Part shown: in pieces, positions 11,310 to 23,582 of the stretch | Layout: every line of letters begins with the position of its first letter | Position numbering within the stretch: position 1 is the stretch's first letter | NCBI GenBank assembly: GCA_948567375.1 | Contig: OX419760.1 | Location: 48,298,001-48,362,000 of the forward strand | Source: Lunularia cruciata | Taxonomy: Eukaryota > Streptophyta > Marchantiopsida > Lunulariales > Lunulariaceae | Reading direction: 5' to 3' | Length of the DNA stretch: 64,000 bases | The notes under the pieces: model-generated | Seen by the model: only the letters and a program-made list of their open reading frames with translations | Told to the model about the DNA's origin: nothing | Databases searched by the model: none | Made by a program: the position numbers and the translations under genes

Positions 11310-14197
11310 TCAAAGAGTGATTGGTGTGCTTTCCTTGGAGCTGCACATGCATGGATGCATGGAAGTTGGTATTGCTGAAAGCTTTACATGAACACAAACT
11401 TTCAGATAGATAAACAACACAAAATCCACTGTTGCTTTGAGATATAACTTCAAAGTTGCTAGGAGCTGAAATAGTGCACAAGTGTGTATCTTGAAAACTC
11501 TATTGAATTTTTGATTGAACATTTCTGGTATCAAACTCACTCTTCTAGTGTTTCCTAGCTCCATGTGTTGCGTGTGGATGAGCACGCCACTTTTACACAC
11601 AATTTGCATAATTGCTTCAAGCGGCTCAGTTTCCCTTGCTTCCAAGATCCAAGAGTTGGTAGATTCAAACATATTTGACATCAATATGCCAAATCGTGGA
11701 ACTAGAGCGGTGCTAAGCTAAGTTGGTAATGATATTCTGTACAGATATGAGGGAGCTCCTTCATTCATCTTTGTAATCTGAGCTATTGAAGCTTCAAATA
11801 CATTGATTCTTAGTGCTTTTGCAGCTGCCCAAATCATTCCATTTAGTTTCGTTTTAAATCATGCATTGACATTGTCTTCTATATGTCAAACACAAGCACA
11901 ATATTGTGCATTGGGTATTTTTGATGCCATTACATGTGTGATACCTTGGAAAAAATTACCATTAATACATTATTGCAACATTAACATAATACATTATGAT
12001 TACAACAGGTTGAAGGCCCAAAAAGTCTGCTAATCAAACACAAGCACAATATTGTGCATTGTGTATTTTTGATGCCATTACATTTGTGATACCTTGGAAA
12101 ACATTACCATTAATACATTATTGCACCATTAACATAATACATTATGATTACACCAGCTTGAAGGCCCAAAAAGTCTGCTAATCTGGTTAGTCAATCAATG
12201 TGGAGAGCCTTGCCAATCTCATGCCTCATTCCTTACCAGCACCATGTGATGCTTTTCAACCAAAGCATTCACATAATATTACATTCTCTTCTAATCAAGA
12301 CCACTTTGCAATCATATTCAATTATATCTAGCAATCATCACCCTTCATCCCACTCTATTTGTGAAGAAAGCCATTAGACTCAAGAATATCATAGAACCTC
12401 ATTAATATCCACATCATGAATGCACTCGGAACTCCTAATCAAGGGAGTTTTTGCTTAAAACTTTGGATAGATGAGCATAAATTGATGAAATTACCCTATG
12501 TCATAGTTTGTTATTGCATTTGCTAGAGAATGGATACATATAGTAACTATAAGCTTAGCAATACAAGTAGCAAGAATATAAAAAAGTGTAGGGGTGAGTT
12601 TCTCTCCATCCTTCCAAAATAAAAAAATAATGTAGTAGTGAGAACAAGCAAGATTTGATTTGCTAGTTTCATGATCATGACAAATAAATTTATTGACTCA
12701 TTCCTTGCATATATAGCATGAAATTGGCTTTCGACCAATCTTTTCATAGTTTGTTAGAGTTAGGTTAAGTAAGTATATCTTTTGATTAATCAGGTGGATT
12801 TTGGTAGACTTGAGTCTTGGACATATCCAACATCTAAAGAGAAAATCCCCAACAATAAAAAATACAACTAAACCTCATCAACGTGTTAAACAACTATTCT
12901 TCCTTTCTATTTTGCATGAGTGGTACAATAGTTAAGCAAGTTAAACAGTGGAGAGAATAAATCTTCAAGAAAAGAGCCTTGTTACTAAGAACACTTAATT
13001 TTACTTGCAATCCAAACATATGAAGAAGAGAATTTTTCACTAAAGAGATGCTTAATCATATGTACCTCTTGTCTATATATATCTTAAAGTAAATTAAATT
13101 ATAAAACGATAGATTACTTGATCAACAGAACGTTCATATGACTTTGTCAAATTAGTCAGAGGCTCACCCACAATCATGCAAAGATAAGTAAGTGCCAAAT
13201 TGATTCCTTGCAAAATACATATCAAGTCATACAAGTAAATTCACAGGTTGATTAGGAAAACAACTTGAAGATGGTCAAACATTAGTTGACAATAATATTC
13301 AATATTATTCCACCATTTCATGCAATTTCATACCTTTTCTTGATTTTTGATGATCTATATTGTCTCAAAATTCACAGATCCCATGGCTTCCATAGTAAGT
13401 GCACAAAACCACATCAAATTCTTAGCATTCTAGACTAGTGCTACAACAAATGCAACATGAAACAGCTGGCTGGCACCATCAAAAACACTCATAGCAAGGT
13501 ATACACCCTTGTATGTTCCTCTAGCATGGCATGTGTCAATTGTGTATATAGTGCAAGAAAAGTGTGCCACAAGCGGCAAGACATAAAAGGGCTTGCTTGG
13601 AGAAGTGATTAGAATATAATTGAAATTTTATCACTTTTTTGGGTTTGCAGTTTTCAAAGCATCCAAGAGTGAAAAGATTTTCTAGAAGTTGTTGTAGTAT
13701 TCATTGACTGATCTCTTCCTGTGCACTTCCCTACTGTGTCATGCAGCCATGTATGATGTCTCTTTAAGTAATTGAGATCGTGCTTGATTGATGATGTCTT
13801 TTGGTGTGAGCTTTTTAACATCTCAAACAAGTGTCCCTACAAATTCTGCTAAATTACATTTGTGTACTCAAATCTTTTTTGTAAAGGTCAATCAAGCTAC
13901 ATCATGTGCAGTAAATAAAACAACATGTAACATACCATCCTTATGAGGTTGATAGACAATAGAAACTTGCACTAGGAACTTGCATGCATTTCATTCCAAA
14001 GCACTTGCTACATTGCTTTCTGGATGCATGGACTCTGCTTCTTGTTCAGTATTGCTTATTGGACAAACAATGCAAATGTTTAGTGGCTTATTGATTATGA
14101 ATGTATAGGGAGCTGACATAGCAATCAAGTAGTTTGAACATGCTCGTGCTTCTTTTGCAATACTAGAAATTCCTCCTGCTTGTAAGAGATGGGCCAT
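11310..14197 (-). pseudogene. MULE transposase remnant
   Basis: Read on the minus strand. Around 13.4-13.55 kb the conceptual peptide contains ID-CHARGTYKGVYLAMSVFDG and then QLFHVAFVVALV. This is the MULE transposase core pattern (first catalytic Asp, a T/YKG..L motif, then 'P.AFA.V'). At 11684-11500 it reads MSNMFESTNSWILEARE, the 'T.N.AES.NS...EARE' motif of the same family, followed by a degraded Cys/His-poor SWIM-like tail. The N-terminal part lies near 14197. Stops and frameshifts are frequent and a tandem duplication interrupts it at 11887-12182, so no functional protein is expected. Confidence 0.7.
11887..12182. repeat. Two-copy tandem repeat, 148-bp unit, inside the MULE
   Basis: Unit 1 (11887-12034) and unit 2 (12035-12182) both begin CAAACACAAGCACAATATTG and end GGCCCAAAAAGTCTGCTAAT. 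They differ at only a handful of positions, so the duplication is younger than the decay of the transposase around it. Confidence 0.9.
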
Positions 14198-14319
14198 GGT
14201 AAAACTAAGATATCTACCGTCTAGAGAAAAAGGGTGGTGTTGAGCGGGGTGAGTGCATTGCCCGAGCTGGAAAATGTGCCTCCCTCTCTAACTAGTTTTA
14301 GGAAAAGTGCATATTTCTA

Positions 14320-14455
14320 TAAACTGGACTTCTCTTTGTAAATATTATAATCTTTGTGCCCGCATTTGTAAATTCCCCTAAGAAAAATAAATTCCCTTAA
14401 ACAGTACCTCTTTGTAAATATTATAGATTTCTGAGCCTGTATTCGTAAATCCCCT
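14320..14455. repeat. Right terminal repeat of the MULE, present as two tandem units
   Basis: The right end holds two copies of the terminal unit in the same orientation. The inner one lies at about 14325-14378 (TTTGTAAATATTATAATCTTTGTGCCCGCATTTGTAAATTCCCC in pieces), the outer one at 14410-14455. The left end has one unit. Confidence 0.6.
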
Positions 14456-14464
14456 TTAAATCTA

Positions 14465-17400
14465 TGTCCAATACTTTGACTCTAGAAGTGCATCGTGTTA
14501 TTATGTGGTAACCCCAACACAAAGTAGCATGATTATGATAATTATAAATACCATGGTTCATATCCAGGATATAACGAAAGTCTTCGACCTTGGTACAAGT
14601 CCACTAGGATATGGAAACCTCACTTATAAATCTTGCTAAATGGATAAGAATCTCATAAGAGTGATAAAGGTGTGAAAACAATACAATCAACGCCCAATGG
14701 AAAAAAACAAAGAATCAACTCTCTATCAAGAAATTTCTTTTCAATTTGAAGAGTCAATTCAGACAGGTCAGTCAAATCAGAGAAGTCCATAGCCGGAAGG
14801 AAACACCAATAAGATCTGACATATTACCACATCTGAGGATATCGGATAGAGCTTCTGGGAGGAAAATTATGATAAGAAACACCTTATCAAGATCAACTTA
14901 AACAAGATTCAGAATCCTCGATCTGTAGATTGGACGTCACATAATGGAACTTTTAGAGTTTTCAATCAACAGTAGTAGCTCTGGACATTCCGCGTAGGAG
15001 GATATTTGGGCCGGTTAAATTCGTGCCGACATGTACATCCGGGATAAGGTGATCGTCTAAAACTCGAAAGACAGTTTGCGAATGGAAAGAACGGTGAAAA
15101 TTCTGGCCGGCACGTTACTCCCCATTTGCAAGTACTTGAGCAGAGCAGCAGGTTGAATGCAGAATTTCTGTGTTCTACATGCTGTAAGAAGCGGGAGAGA
15201 ACATTGTCCTTAGTTTCCAGATATATTTTTCTATAGAAGAATTTCTTTCGGCAGGGAAACTTCGCTACGAGGCTAAACACAAGCAACTGCAACATCGCTG
15301 TATGGCAGCAGTAAAGGTCCCGATGTTTCTAACTGGATGCGAGTTAGTTGGTATAATGGTCAAGAATTACGTCTGAAGGTGGTGAAGTAAGCAAGCAAGA
15401 TCATGACTTGGAGAAAGAACTAGAAAACGGTCTAACGAACTTGCAACGGAACACTGTGTTCTTTGATGCTACGCCTCGAATTGTTATATCAAAGAATAAG
15501 CGAAAGCCATTAAGGCAACCAGTCTGAATTCACTGCTGGATGTAGTGGTAGGGAGCATCACTGCGAGAGAAACCGGCCAATTCAAGTTATTTCGGGAGAA
15601 AGTCAACAAAGACTTAAGAGGAAGCCACAGTTTGCAGACTTCACTACATCCATCTTTACGTAAACGTTGCAAACTTCACCAGCCACGGTAAAATACAATT
15701 GTCGCTGAACCTTTCACATATATGAAGCGGAGGAAGGTTCCACAACTCTACAGATCGAATGGCAAAACATGTCGTTACCGATCTTGAGTCGCTGGAACTG
15801 TCTTGTTTGCAGCTCTCGCAGTACATCTTATCATGTCTGAATCTATGCTTTACCCTAGTTTCGACTACTCGTTTACGGTCATGATCAATAAAGGAGAACC
15901 AATGAAAATTTTCTTACAGTTCCTTTAGTGGAATCTGTCAGAGAACTGAGTTACCACCACTCATTGATCACGAGGATGTGTCATCGGGAAACAGACGAAA
16001 GTTTTGGAGAATTCAATGTGGACGTGTCTTGTCTACAATCCTTTTCTCAGAAATGGTGACATTGGAGACCTCCTCTAGGAAAAGATCTAAAGGGACCATT
16101 ATACACAGAAAGAGAATGCAGAGAACTTTCAAATGTTTCAACCCGAAGGATTGTGGTCAGATGCTAATCAAATTTTCTGTGGTCATGACAAATGCAGAAA
16201 TCTCCGCACTAACATGTCTTTGTGCACTGCAATCTATATTGCTTCTTTACAAGTGGAGCCAATATGCAATCTAGTCGTCGTATTGTGTTGATGAACCAAG
16301 TAATTGCTCTATGATGCTCCCATCAGAATCTGTGTCCCTGATCATTTATATCCAGGTTTTGGCTCAGACGAAGGTTTTGTTAGCACCAGTATGTGGGCTG
16401 TCATGGTCAGGAGAGAAGGTACTGTAACACTGTAATTCATATAGCTGATGTACACCAAGACGAAATTTGCAGTTATAATAGTTCTCGCTTTAGATGATCG
16501 TTTCCGTTGATTGCTTGAGCTCATTCACGTTGTTAAGGTGCTATATCTCCGCTGCAAGGTAGACATGCGAAACACAGAGAGATCTTACTGCATGATCAGC
16601 TGATAAGCCAACTAAATACTTAGACCTGCATGCTACATTCGTTTTGGCTAAAGATATAGTGACCAATGTGATCTCCACAAGCAGGTTTCAAGTTTCTCCA
16701 ATTAGTTGGACTAGCTCCTGAGATCTTTAGAAATTTCACAACGACTAAAGTACTTAGTGTGGAATTCACAAGAAAATTATCAGAGACGTCTAGGGAAAAC
16801 CACGATAGTTACTTCCGGTTTTACTCACAGGTTGAATGTCATACACCTGACTATGTAGTCTCTGAAGACACAGACCAACCAACATGAACATGTCTACTCA
16901 GGCGCTGACAAAAAACCTATGCATTACCGAGTCACGTTTCATCCGTGAACTCGATTCCTAAACAGCATTTGTACTACCTAAGTAGTGCTGGTGATAGCTT
17001 CGTGTAAACCTAGAGAGATCTACTTGATGAAGTTTTTGAAGAAAATCAAGCGATGCACAAAGGATAACGAAAAGTGGGCAATACTCCATTAAGTCATATA
17101 AATAAGATTCAATCATGGGCTAAAATGAAGTTCAGTTTTATGTCCATGAGAAATCCGGTGTATTGTACCTATATGTAAATCAAATGATTTGTATATGGGT
17201 ACAATAAACCAAGTTATAGTGATGTATAAACCATATGATTTATACATCACTAGAACTTCTAAAGAAACATGAGTTAGTTCGATTGCTTCTTGAGGTTGAT
17301 ACGAGATAGCGTTTTCTGACGGGAGATATAAATCATTTAAACATTTAAACATTTAAAAACTTTAAGGGAAATGATATTTCCACACCCCCCTTTTCGCACA

Positions 17401-18297
17401 AGACTTTTACTATATTCAACTATCCCATTCTTCATTCTGATTAAACATCGTCCTAGGGGAGCATTCCCACAGTCCTAGGATTGAACTGCCGCACTTGATA
17501 TCTTCATCCCTTTCATCACTGGTGTTATTTTCGCTGGACATATCGTCTTCTTCTTGTGAGTGACTTCAGCTTTCAAATCTGCTTCAGTCGCACTTCATTA
17601 CTTGGGCTTTGAGATTTAACTCGGAGATCTCAAGGACTAGCTCTCCGATCAATGAATCGCTAGGTCATTTCGGGTCGTTCTTTGATGCTTTCCACTTTGT
17701 AAGGATTATGTTTAGTGCGTTTGGGGTGTAGGAATATCCAAACGGTGGTGTGAAAATGTCAATTCTCTATTTTTATTGTCTAGTATAAGTAGATTATAAA
17801 ATAAAGAAATATATTATATTTCTATGGTTTAAAATGACAATCTCTACGTAGTATTTTATTATTTTATTAATATATATTTTTATAGTCATATAATTCTAAG
17901 TTAAAGCAATAAAGAAATAACCTTGTTTGATATTCTTATATATGGATATTTGGAGATATTAGACGTTATTATTTTTCTTACCACACATCTAAGAGACCGA
18001 GTAATCACATCTTCCAAAGTAAGAGACTAAGTAATCAGTCTCCAAATCTGCATTGTTTATGATATCTCTTTGCCCAACATCCACTCTAGTAACTTAATCA
18101 TGTACAAATTTGTCTCAATCCGTGTTGTCTGCATGTAAATCAACTCTCTTGTAACACTCGTGTTACAAGAGTATCCACCTTCTTTCATTGGTGCAAAACA
18201 AACATTTTTAGTGGCATCATTAATAGTTTCCTATGTCCTTGAAAAGACATGGGATATAAATATGAATTTTTACATGTAAGTAGTATAATCAAGAATA
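14465..18297. other. Intergenic DNA, no gene recognised
   Basis: Short open frames occur on both strands (for example antisense 15295-14966 and sense 15978-16274), but none shows a domain or a credible splice model. The right 700 bp is strongly AT-rich and borders the old retroelement copy. Confidence 0.45.
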
Positions 18298-19145
18298 AGT
18301 CACGTCATTTGTAGCATCGCATCTAAATTGTTTGGATGCTGGAGTAGTAGTGTTAGTAATCAGAAGTATTCTGGCAATTACTCATAGACTACTTGTTGAC
18401 GATTAGATTTTGTGTTCAGGGTATTGATTACATGGTGGGGCACACCACCACTTGCACCGTTTGCACAGTCGGGTGGCCATCAACGGACCATTAGGGTTGA
18501 ACACCTAGGTCAAGATCAGGAGTTATATTTTTGAAGCGCAACTCCAAGGAGCTCACTTCTTTGATGTTGAGTCTTTGAGTTCTTGGCTATGGTAGACAGA
18601 GTCTAGTGAGAGTCACTTGAAATATCTTATCTAGAGTGGGTGTGGTTTGAATGTAGTTAGTGCTTAGTTGTTGAAAAATTGTTGAGTGATAGATCAAGTA
18701 CTGATCTGATTGAGTGTGATTGGAATTGAGAACAAATTGATTACATCATAGAAGTGAGGGCAGGCGGAAATCAAGTGTAGGAACTGAAGGTGTTGGTAGT
18801 ATCTCCAAGCCTTGCTGATGTTGGTAGCTTGATCATGGTTCAGACTTTCTCTGAGAGTGATCATGTGTAGAAGCTCTTTTGAGTTGATGCAGATTTGGCA
18901 ATGAGGCGGACGGTGTGCAAAAACATGGCCAAATTTCCCTAAGAAGAGAGTCAATTTAAAGCAATGGTGTTTGATTTGAACTCAAGAGGTGAAAATAGAA
19001 CCAATTTGGTGCAAATTGAGCTCAAAGGACAATATAGAAGGTAGAATTGAGAACCCATTTCCACAAATTAGAGATTTGAAGATTCTTATCTTTTCAATTT
19101 GGCTCGAGTGGAGATTTAGCAGGGGATTTGGCTGTCAGCCAACTC

Positions 19146-19479
19146 TAGGGATTTATGTCAGATTTTTTGCTTGAGTTGGAGGAGGTTTTTTAGATTTGGA
19201 AGAGGTTCTAAGTGGCAAGAAGAAAGGCCTCATTTTAAGTCAGATTTTTGGCTTGAGTTGGAGGAGGTTTGCCAAATTTGGAGGTTCTAAGTGGCAAGAA
19301 GAAAGGTCTCTCTAGGGATTTATGTCAGATTTTTTGCTTGAGTTGGAGGAGATTTGTCAGATTTGGAAGAGGTTCTAAGTGGCAAGAAGAAAGGCCTCAT
19401 TTTAAGTCAGATTTTTGGCTTGATTTGGAGGAGGTTTGCCAAATTTGGAGGTTCTAAGTGGCAAGAAGAAAGGCCTCAT
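19146..19479. repeat. Two-copy tandem repeat, 167-bp unit, in the old leader
   Basis: Units 19146-19312 and 19313-19479 both begin TAGGGATTTATGTCAG and contain GGCAAGAAGAAAGG. Within each, a shorter TTGGAGGAGGTTT motif recurs. The corresponding leader of the young copy (about 23965-24150) has only the short motif array, so this duplication arose in the old copy. Confidence 0.8.
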
Positions 19480-19634
19480 TTGGTTGAATTTTGGCATTTA
19501 GAGGCTTCAAGGCATAGGGTTGTTGGCTATGAGAGTCTATGAAGGCCTAGAAGGGCCAACAAGCTAGCATGAGGCTAGTTAGTTTAGAGTAGGTTTTTGT
19601 CATTGTTTGGCAAAATTTGTGCACCTTGCTAGAT

Positions 19635-19718
19635 TGTGCACAATAGGTTTGAACCCTAGAACTTTGGTTCTTAGATTGGTGTCGTAACCAACTAGTCCGC
19701 CCTCACTTGTTGTCTTAG
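19635..19718 (-). ncRNA. Antisense tRNA-like segment (Pol III box A and box B pattern), old copy
   Basis: On the minus strand the order is GGACTAGTTGGTTACGAC (D-arm / box-A-like), then about 43 nt later GGTTCAAACCT (a good box B / T-arm). Box spacing is that of a tRNA. The anticodon arm does not fold canonically. It may be a tRNA-derived SINE head captured by the retroelement leader; transcription is unknown. Confidence 0.35.
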
Positions 19719-21842
19719 TGATTGTTCCATTGATATCTATACACATGTAGCTTTTGCTAGGAGAGATATTTTGATCTCATTTTTGGTAACTATGGAAATA
19801 GATAACTCCTATTATGTCAAATGCCAAATGGTGGCAAAGTCAGTCCGATGTTGATTTATGAGATAGAGAGTTCTTATTTAGATTTCTTGTGATTGGACCT
19901 CCACCATTCTTTGATTTCTATTTGTGCACCATATTTGTGTGAGGTGCATTGGCTTTAGAGCATTGGTGCTCTGGTGTGACCTCGGTAGTAAGGCTAGAGT
20001 GACGACCAATCAGACTACCTATGTTTCTCTCCAATAAGGTAGGACGTGATGACTTATGTGTTGTAATGGTAGGTTACAAGTCACCTTCTCCTAATGTAGT
20101 TGTCATAGTTGGAGCTACATTAGTAGATAAACATTTGGTTGGTGGTGTTGGGTCTTGGTGGTGATTCTTGGTGGGGTATTTGTGATGGTTACGGTTGTGG
20201 TTTGCAATTTATGATTACTTTGTCATGATGGAGTTCTTTGGGGATTCCAAAGGAGATAGAATTGATGGACAACTATCATGAGTTCAAGAGAGTTTACTTG
20301 GAGGAGATTGAGCTTTGGAGATAGTTTTGGTCTTTGAACTATGTTTCCATTACTTCATGCTCAATTTTTAGGGATAGATCGATAGTACACCCAAGTTCTA
20401 GCTCTAGTAGCGTGGTGGATCTCTTGGAGATGGTGTTACTAGAAGTAGAGGTACCACTACATGAGATGGTGTAGTATTGGGATTTAACTCCATGTTGGAG
20501 CTCTTCTAGTGTTTGAGGTCAAACTACCAAGGAGAGTGGACCAAAAAGTTGAGGAGCTTGAAGGAGTTCCAATGGAAGGTTAGAGAGAGCCTACTTGAAG
20601 TATACACTTGCATGAGACAGTTGATCAATTTTACTTAAGGAGGCCAAAGCAGTCCAATTTTGATATGGAATTTTGGATAGGGAGTTACAACATAGGGTAC
20701 GTGATGTTATGTTGTTACGGGGTACTTCACCTACTTTGGCAATAATCTTTGGTTTGGTTGAGCGTATTGAGCTCAACATGGTGGAGAAGAGAGTGGTGAC
20801 ATTTGGATTTCATAAGGAGACCTCATCCATAGTTGTTACTTCTTCTAGAGTGCAAAAAAATGCACCACACTATGTTGGTTTCCAAGGATAGGGTGGATAG
20901 CCTAGATCCTATGGAGCGAGTGGAGAGCCAAGTGTAGCTAGATCCTTACTTTCATTTTTTTGGGTCAACAATAGCTAGTGAGTGGTGGTGTTGCTTGTGG
21001 GATCTCACCACATGAGAGAGTACACTCAAGGCAACAGACTTGATACCTTTGGTGCATCACAGACAACATAGAGACAATGTGAGCATTGTCACAAAATTAC
21101 CACACAATGTGAGCATTGCTAATGATTGGAGCTTTGACCTACACTCGGAGTTACGGAGTGGGAGTGCTTCTATGGTAGGTAGTAGAGGAGCTCCAGGTCA
21201 TGGAGGACAAGGTCGTAGAGGTGGTGGTAGAGGATCTACACTTGGTAGGGGTGCAAAACTTGCCCTTACTTTTGAAATAACCATGGCTACTTGGATTGAG
21301 CAGTTGGAGCATAGATTAGATAGCATGGCCATAACTCAAAGGAGATCAGATTTGGCTAAAGCTTGCACCCATATGCTAGTGATAGAGATGTCTTGGACTT
21401 CATGTGTGGAACATCATAGGTGGATGTATTTGCCATAGTTACTAGGAGTGCAATATATACTCTAGAGCCTAGAGGAGCATCAGTGGAGTTGGACCTATAG
21501 AGAGGAGAGGCAGGTAGACATGTTAGACTTCCCTAGTCTTTTATAGTCTCTAAGGCACTACACACAACATCCGTGGCTCTTAGATGTCCTAGTATAGGTG
21601 TAGTAGGTGGCAATGGGGTGCATGATAGACTACCTACTAGTCAGCGACCTGGTACTACACCAATTAAGTCTAGCTCAATTTTAAGAGTGGCTCAATTGAT
21701 TATGCACTTTGCAGTATTCTCAACTAGTAACATGTTTGCATTGGAAGTTGACCCAACTCTAGTGTTTTGGTTGGCTACCACACTTTGTGACAATATGGAT
21801 GATGTGGTTCCTATTTCTAGAGCAGAGGTGGTTGATAGTGGA

Positions 21843-22254
21843 TGTAACAATATGGAGTTTAGGTACAAATTTAGTAGGGCTAACAAAGTACCAAAAAAGA
21901 CAAATTAGCCTAAAATATTATAGAAGTATTTAGGAAGCTTCTTGGGAAGCTTCTTGGCTAGCTTAGCTTGCACCTCAAATAAGTAACTTCTAAAAGCTTC
22001 CTACTAGCTTAGCTTGCACGCCAAATAGGTGACTTCTAAAAGAAAGCTTCTTGAGAAGCTTCTTGGTTAACTTGGCTTGCAATCTAAGAAAGCGGCTCGA
22101 GGAAGCTTCTTAAGAAGCTTCTCAAGGGCCTTGTATGCTACCTATAAATACCAAAGCCAAATCTCATGTTAGGCATTTGGACTTTTCTCTCATTCAAGTG
22201 TCCCAATATGAGCTTCCATTCTCCTATTTCTCTCCTCGGTCTTGGTCTTTTCTA
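21843..22254 (+). repeat. 5' LTR of the chromovirus
   Basis: 412 bp. It carries GAAGCTTC motifs at 21933 and 21946 and others to about 22120, then CTATAAATA at 22142-22150. The primer binding site follows directly. It is close to the 3' LTR but clearly diverged, with many transitions. Confidence 0.92.
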
Positions 22255-22255
22255 T

Positions 22256-22267
22256 TGGTATCAGAGC
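22256..22267 (+). promoter_or_regulatory. Primer binding site, initiator tRNA-Met type
   Basis: TGGTATCAGAGC immediately follows the 5' LTR. This is the complement of the 3' end of plant initiator tRNA-Met, the usual primer of chromoviruses. Confidence 0.95.
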
Positions 22268-22269
22268 AA

Positions 22270-23134
22270 GAATGGGATGGATGGAATTTATGGACCACTA
22301 AATCCACTTCCGCCAAACCATTGGGATTTTCATGTCCAGATATTACCCAAACATCATTTCACCCAATTCATCACCTCATGTTTTGGGTAAGATTTTATAC
22401 ATATAATCACCATGTCTGAGGAACCCTTGATACTTCTTATTGTAACTTATGGAGACCGGGGGATGTGTTGCATCTATGTGTTAATCAATTAGATAAATTG
22501 AGAGTAGTGGGATAGAGTAGTAGCTATGGCGGTAATACTAAACGTTATCCTTGTGATGCAATAACAAATTGAGCACCTTACTTGATTGTTGGATGAATGA
22601 GAGCAACAACAACAAGAACATATAAAGAGAGTACCAGTTTGAGATGGAGAAGATTGCATCAAATTTCCAAAACCCAAGGAGTTTGAAGGCAAGAATCTTT
22701 CATGAATAGTGCAGAATTTTGTGTTTGACTGCAAATGTTATTTTGAAGCCACCGACCTTCAAGATGAACAGAAATAAATTCTCTTGGCTTCTAGCCAATT
22801 AGATGGTGTGGCAAAAATTTGATGGTGATTCCGAGTGGAACAAGCTGAATGATAGATTGTTATACCAATTTTGACATGGGCAGAATTCAAGGATGCAATA
22901 CTTAGTTGATTTCAAACTATAAATGCCACCCAAGTTGCACGAGATAAACTAGCAGAGTTGAAAGCATATTGGCTCTATAAGGAGCTACATCACATAATTT
23001 CAAAACATCATCATGCAAATTCTAGATATACAAGAAGGTGAAGTTCTGGACCAATTTGTACGTGGATTGAAGGTATGAACCAAATTGGAGGTGACCATGC
23101 GGGACCCACAAAATGTAGAAGAAGCCATGCAATT
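22270..23134 (+). pseudogene. Chromovirus gag, first part (broken)
   Basis: Reading across frames gives typical Ty3 gag text such as PKEFEGKN, QNFVFDCKCYFEA, LDGVAK(I)WW and, at the right edge, EEAMQ. The MTase element interrupts it at 23134. Joining the two flanks through a single AATT gives EAMQLAKHFD in one frame, confirming that the two halves are one gene. Several stops make it inactive. Confidence 0.8.
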
Positions 23135-23582
23135 TGTCACGCCATTTGTAGTTCCGCATCTAGATGCTCGGACACTGGAGTTCCAGTGATGGTAGTTAGA
23201 GTTATTCTAGCAGTTTCTCAAGGACTACTTTCCGATGGTTAGATTTCGTGTTCGGGGTACTGACTTCACGGTAGGGCCCACCGTCACTTTGCACCGTTTG
23301 CACCGTTGAGTGTGCCGTCAGTGGGACCGTTAGGGTTTCAGGGCTAGCTTGAGTCCAGGGGGTATAGTTTCGAAGTGAGCTCCAGAGAGCTCACTTCTCT
23401 GATGTTGAGCCTTCGAGTTCCTGGCTATGGTGGACAGAGGCCGGCGAGCGTCACTTGGATTCTCTATGCTTGAGTGGGTGTGGCTTGACTGTAATCAGTG
23501 CCCAGTTGTTGGCAGTTTATAGAGTGACAGATCAAGTACTGATCTGAGTTGAGTTGAGTTGAAAGTGTTAAGCAATCTGATT
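23135..23582 (+). repeat. Left terminal repeat (arm B, 448 bp)
   Basis: Starts TGTCACGCCATTTGTAG and ends AAGCAATCTGATT. The same 448 bp lies at 32700-33147. It contains three ACCGTT motifs (23293, 23302, 23326), whose complement AACGGT resembles plant MYB/mitosis-specific activator cores, and a weak TATA-like GGTATAG at 23361. No arm A precedes or follows it at this end, unlike a normal LTR pair. Confidence 0.9.

Larger units (their letters stand above)
10928..14455 (-). mobile_element. Decayed Mutator-like (MULE) DNA transposon
   Basis: A 3.5-kb element with terminal inverted repeats. The left end reads GGGGAATTTACATATACAGG; the reverse complement of the right end reads AGGGGATTTACGAATACAGG, and similarity continues for about 60 bp through ACAAAGA. 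Flanking 9-mers CTAAATCTA (10919-10927) and TTAAATCTA (14456-14464) match at 8 of 9 positions, the single change being C/T. A 9-bp target duplication is the MULE norm. The minus strand inside encodes recognisable but broken MULE transposase. The element is dead: stops and frameshifts interrupt every domain. Confidence 0.8.
18298..21842 (+). mobile_element. Old decayed MTase-element copy, left part
   Basis: The sequence aligns segment by segment with the younger element at 23135-26905. The terminal repeat B is 18298-18742 (GTCACGTCATTTGTAGC...), followed by ACATCATAGAAGTG as in the young copy. Then come the leader with its antisense tRNA-like segment, gag (20220-20890), the zinc-knuckle region and the region before the protease. 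It is saturated with transitions, and many CAG codons of the young copy read TAG or CAA here. It is interrupted at 21842 by the chromovirus and resumes at 37586. Like the young copy it starts at arm B, with no arm A at the left end. Confidence 0.85.
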
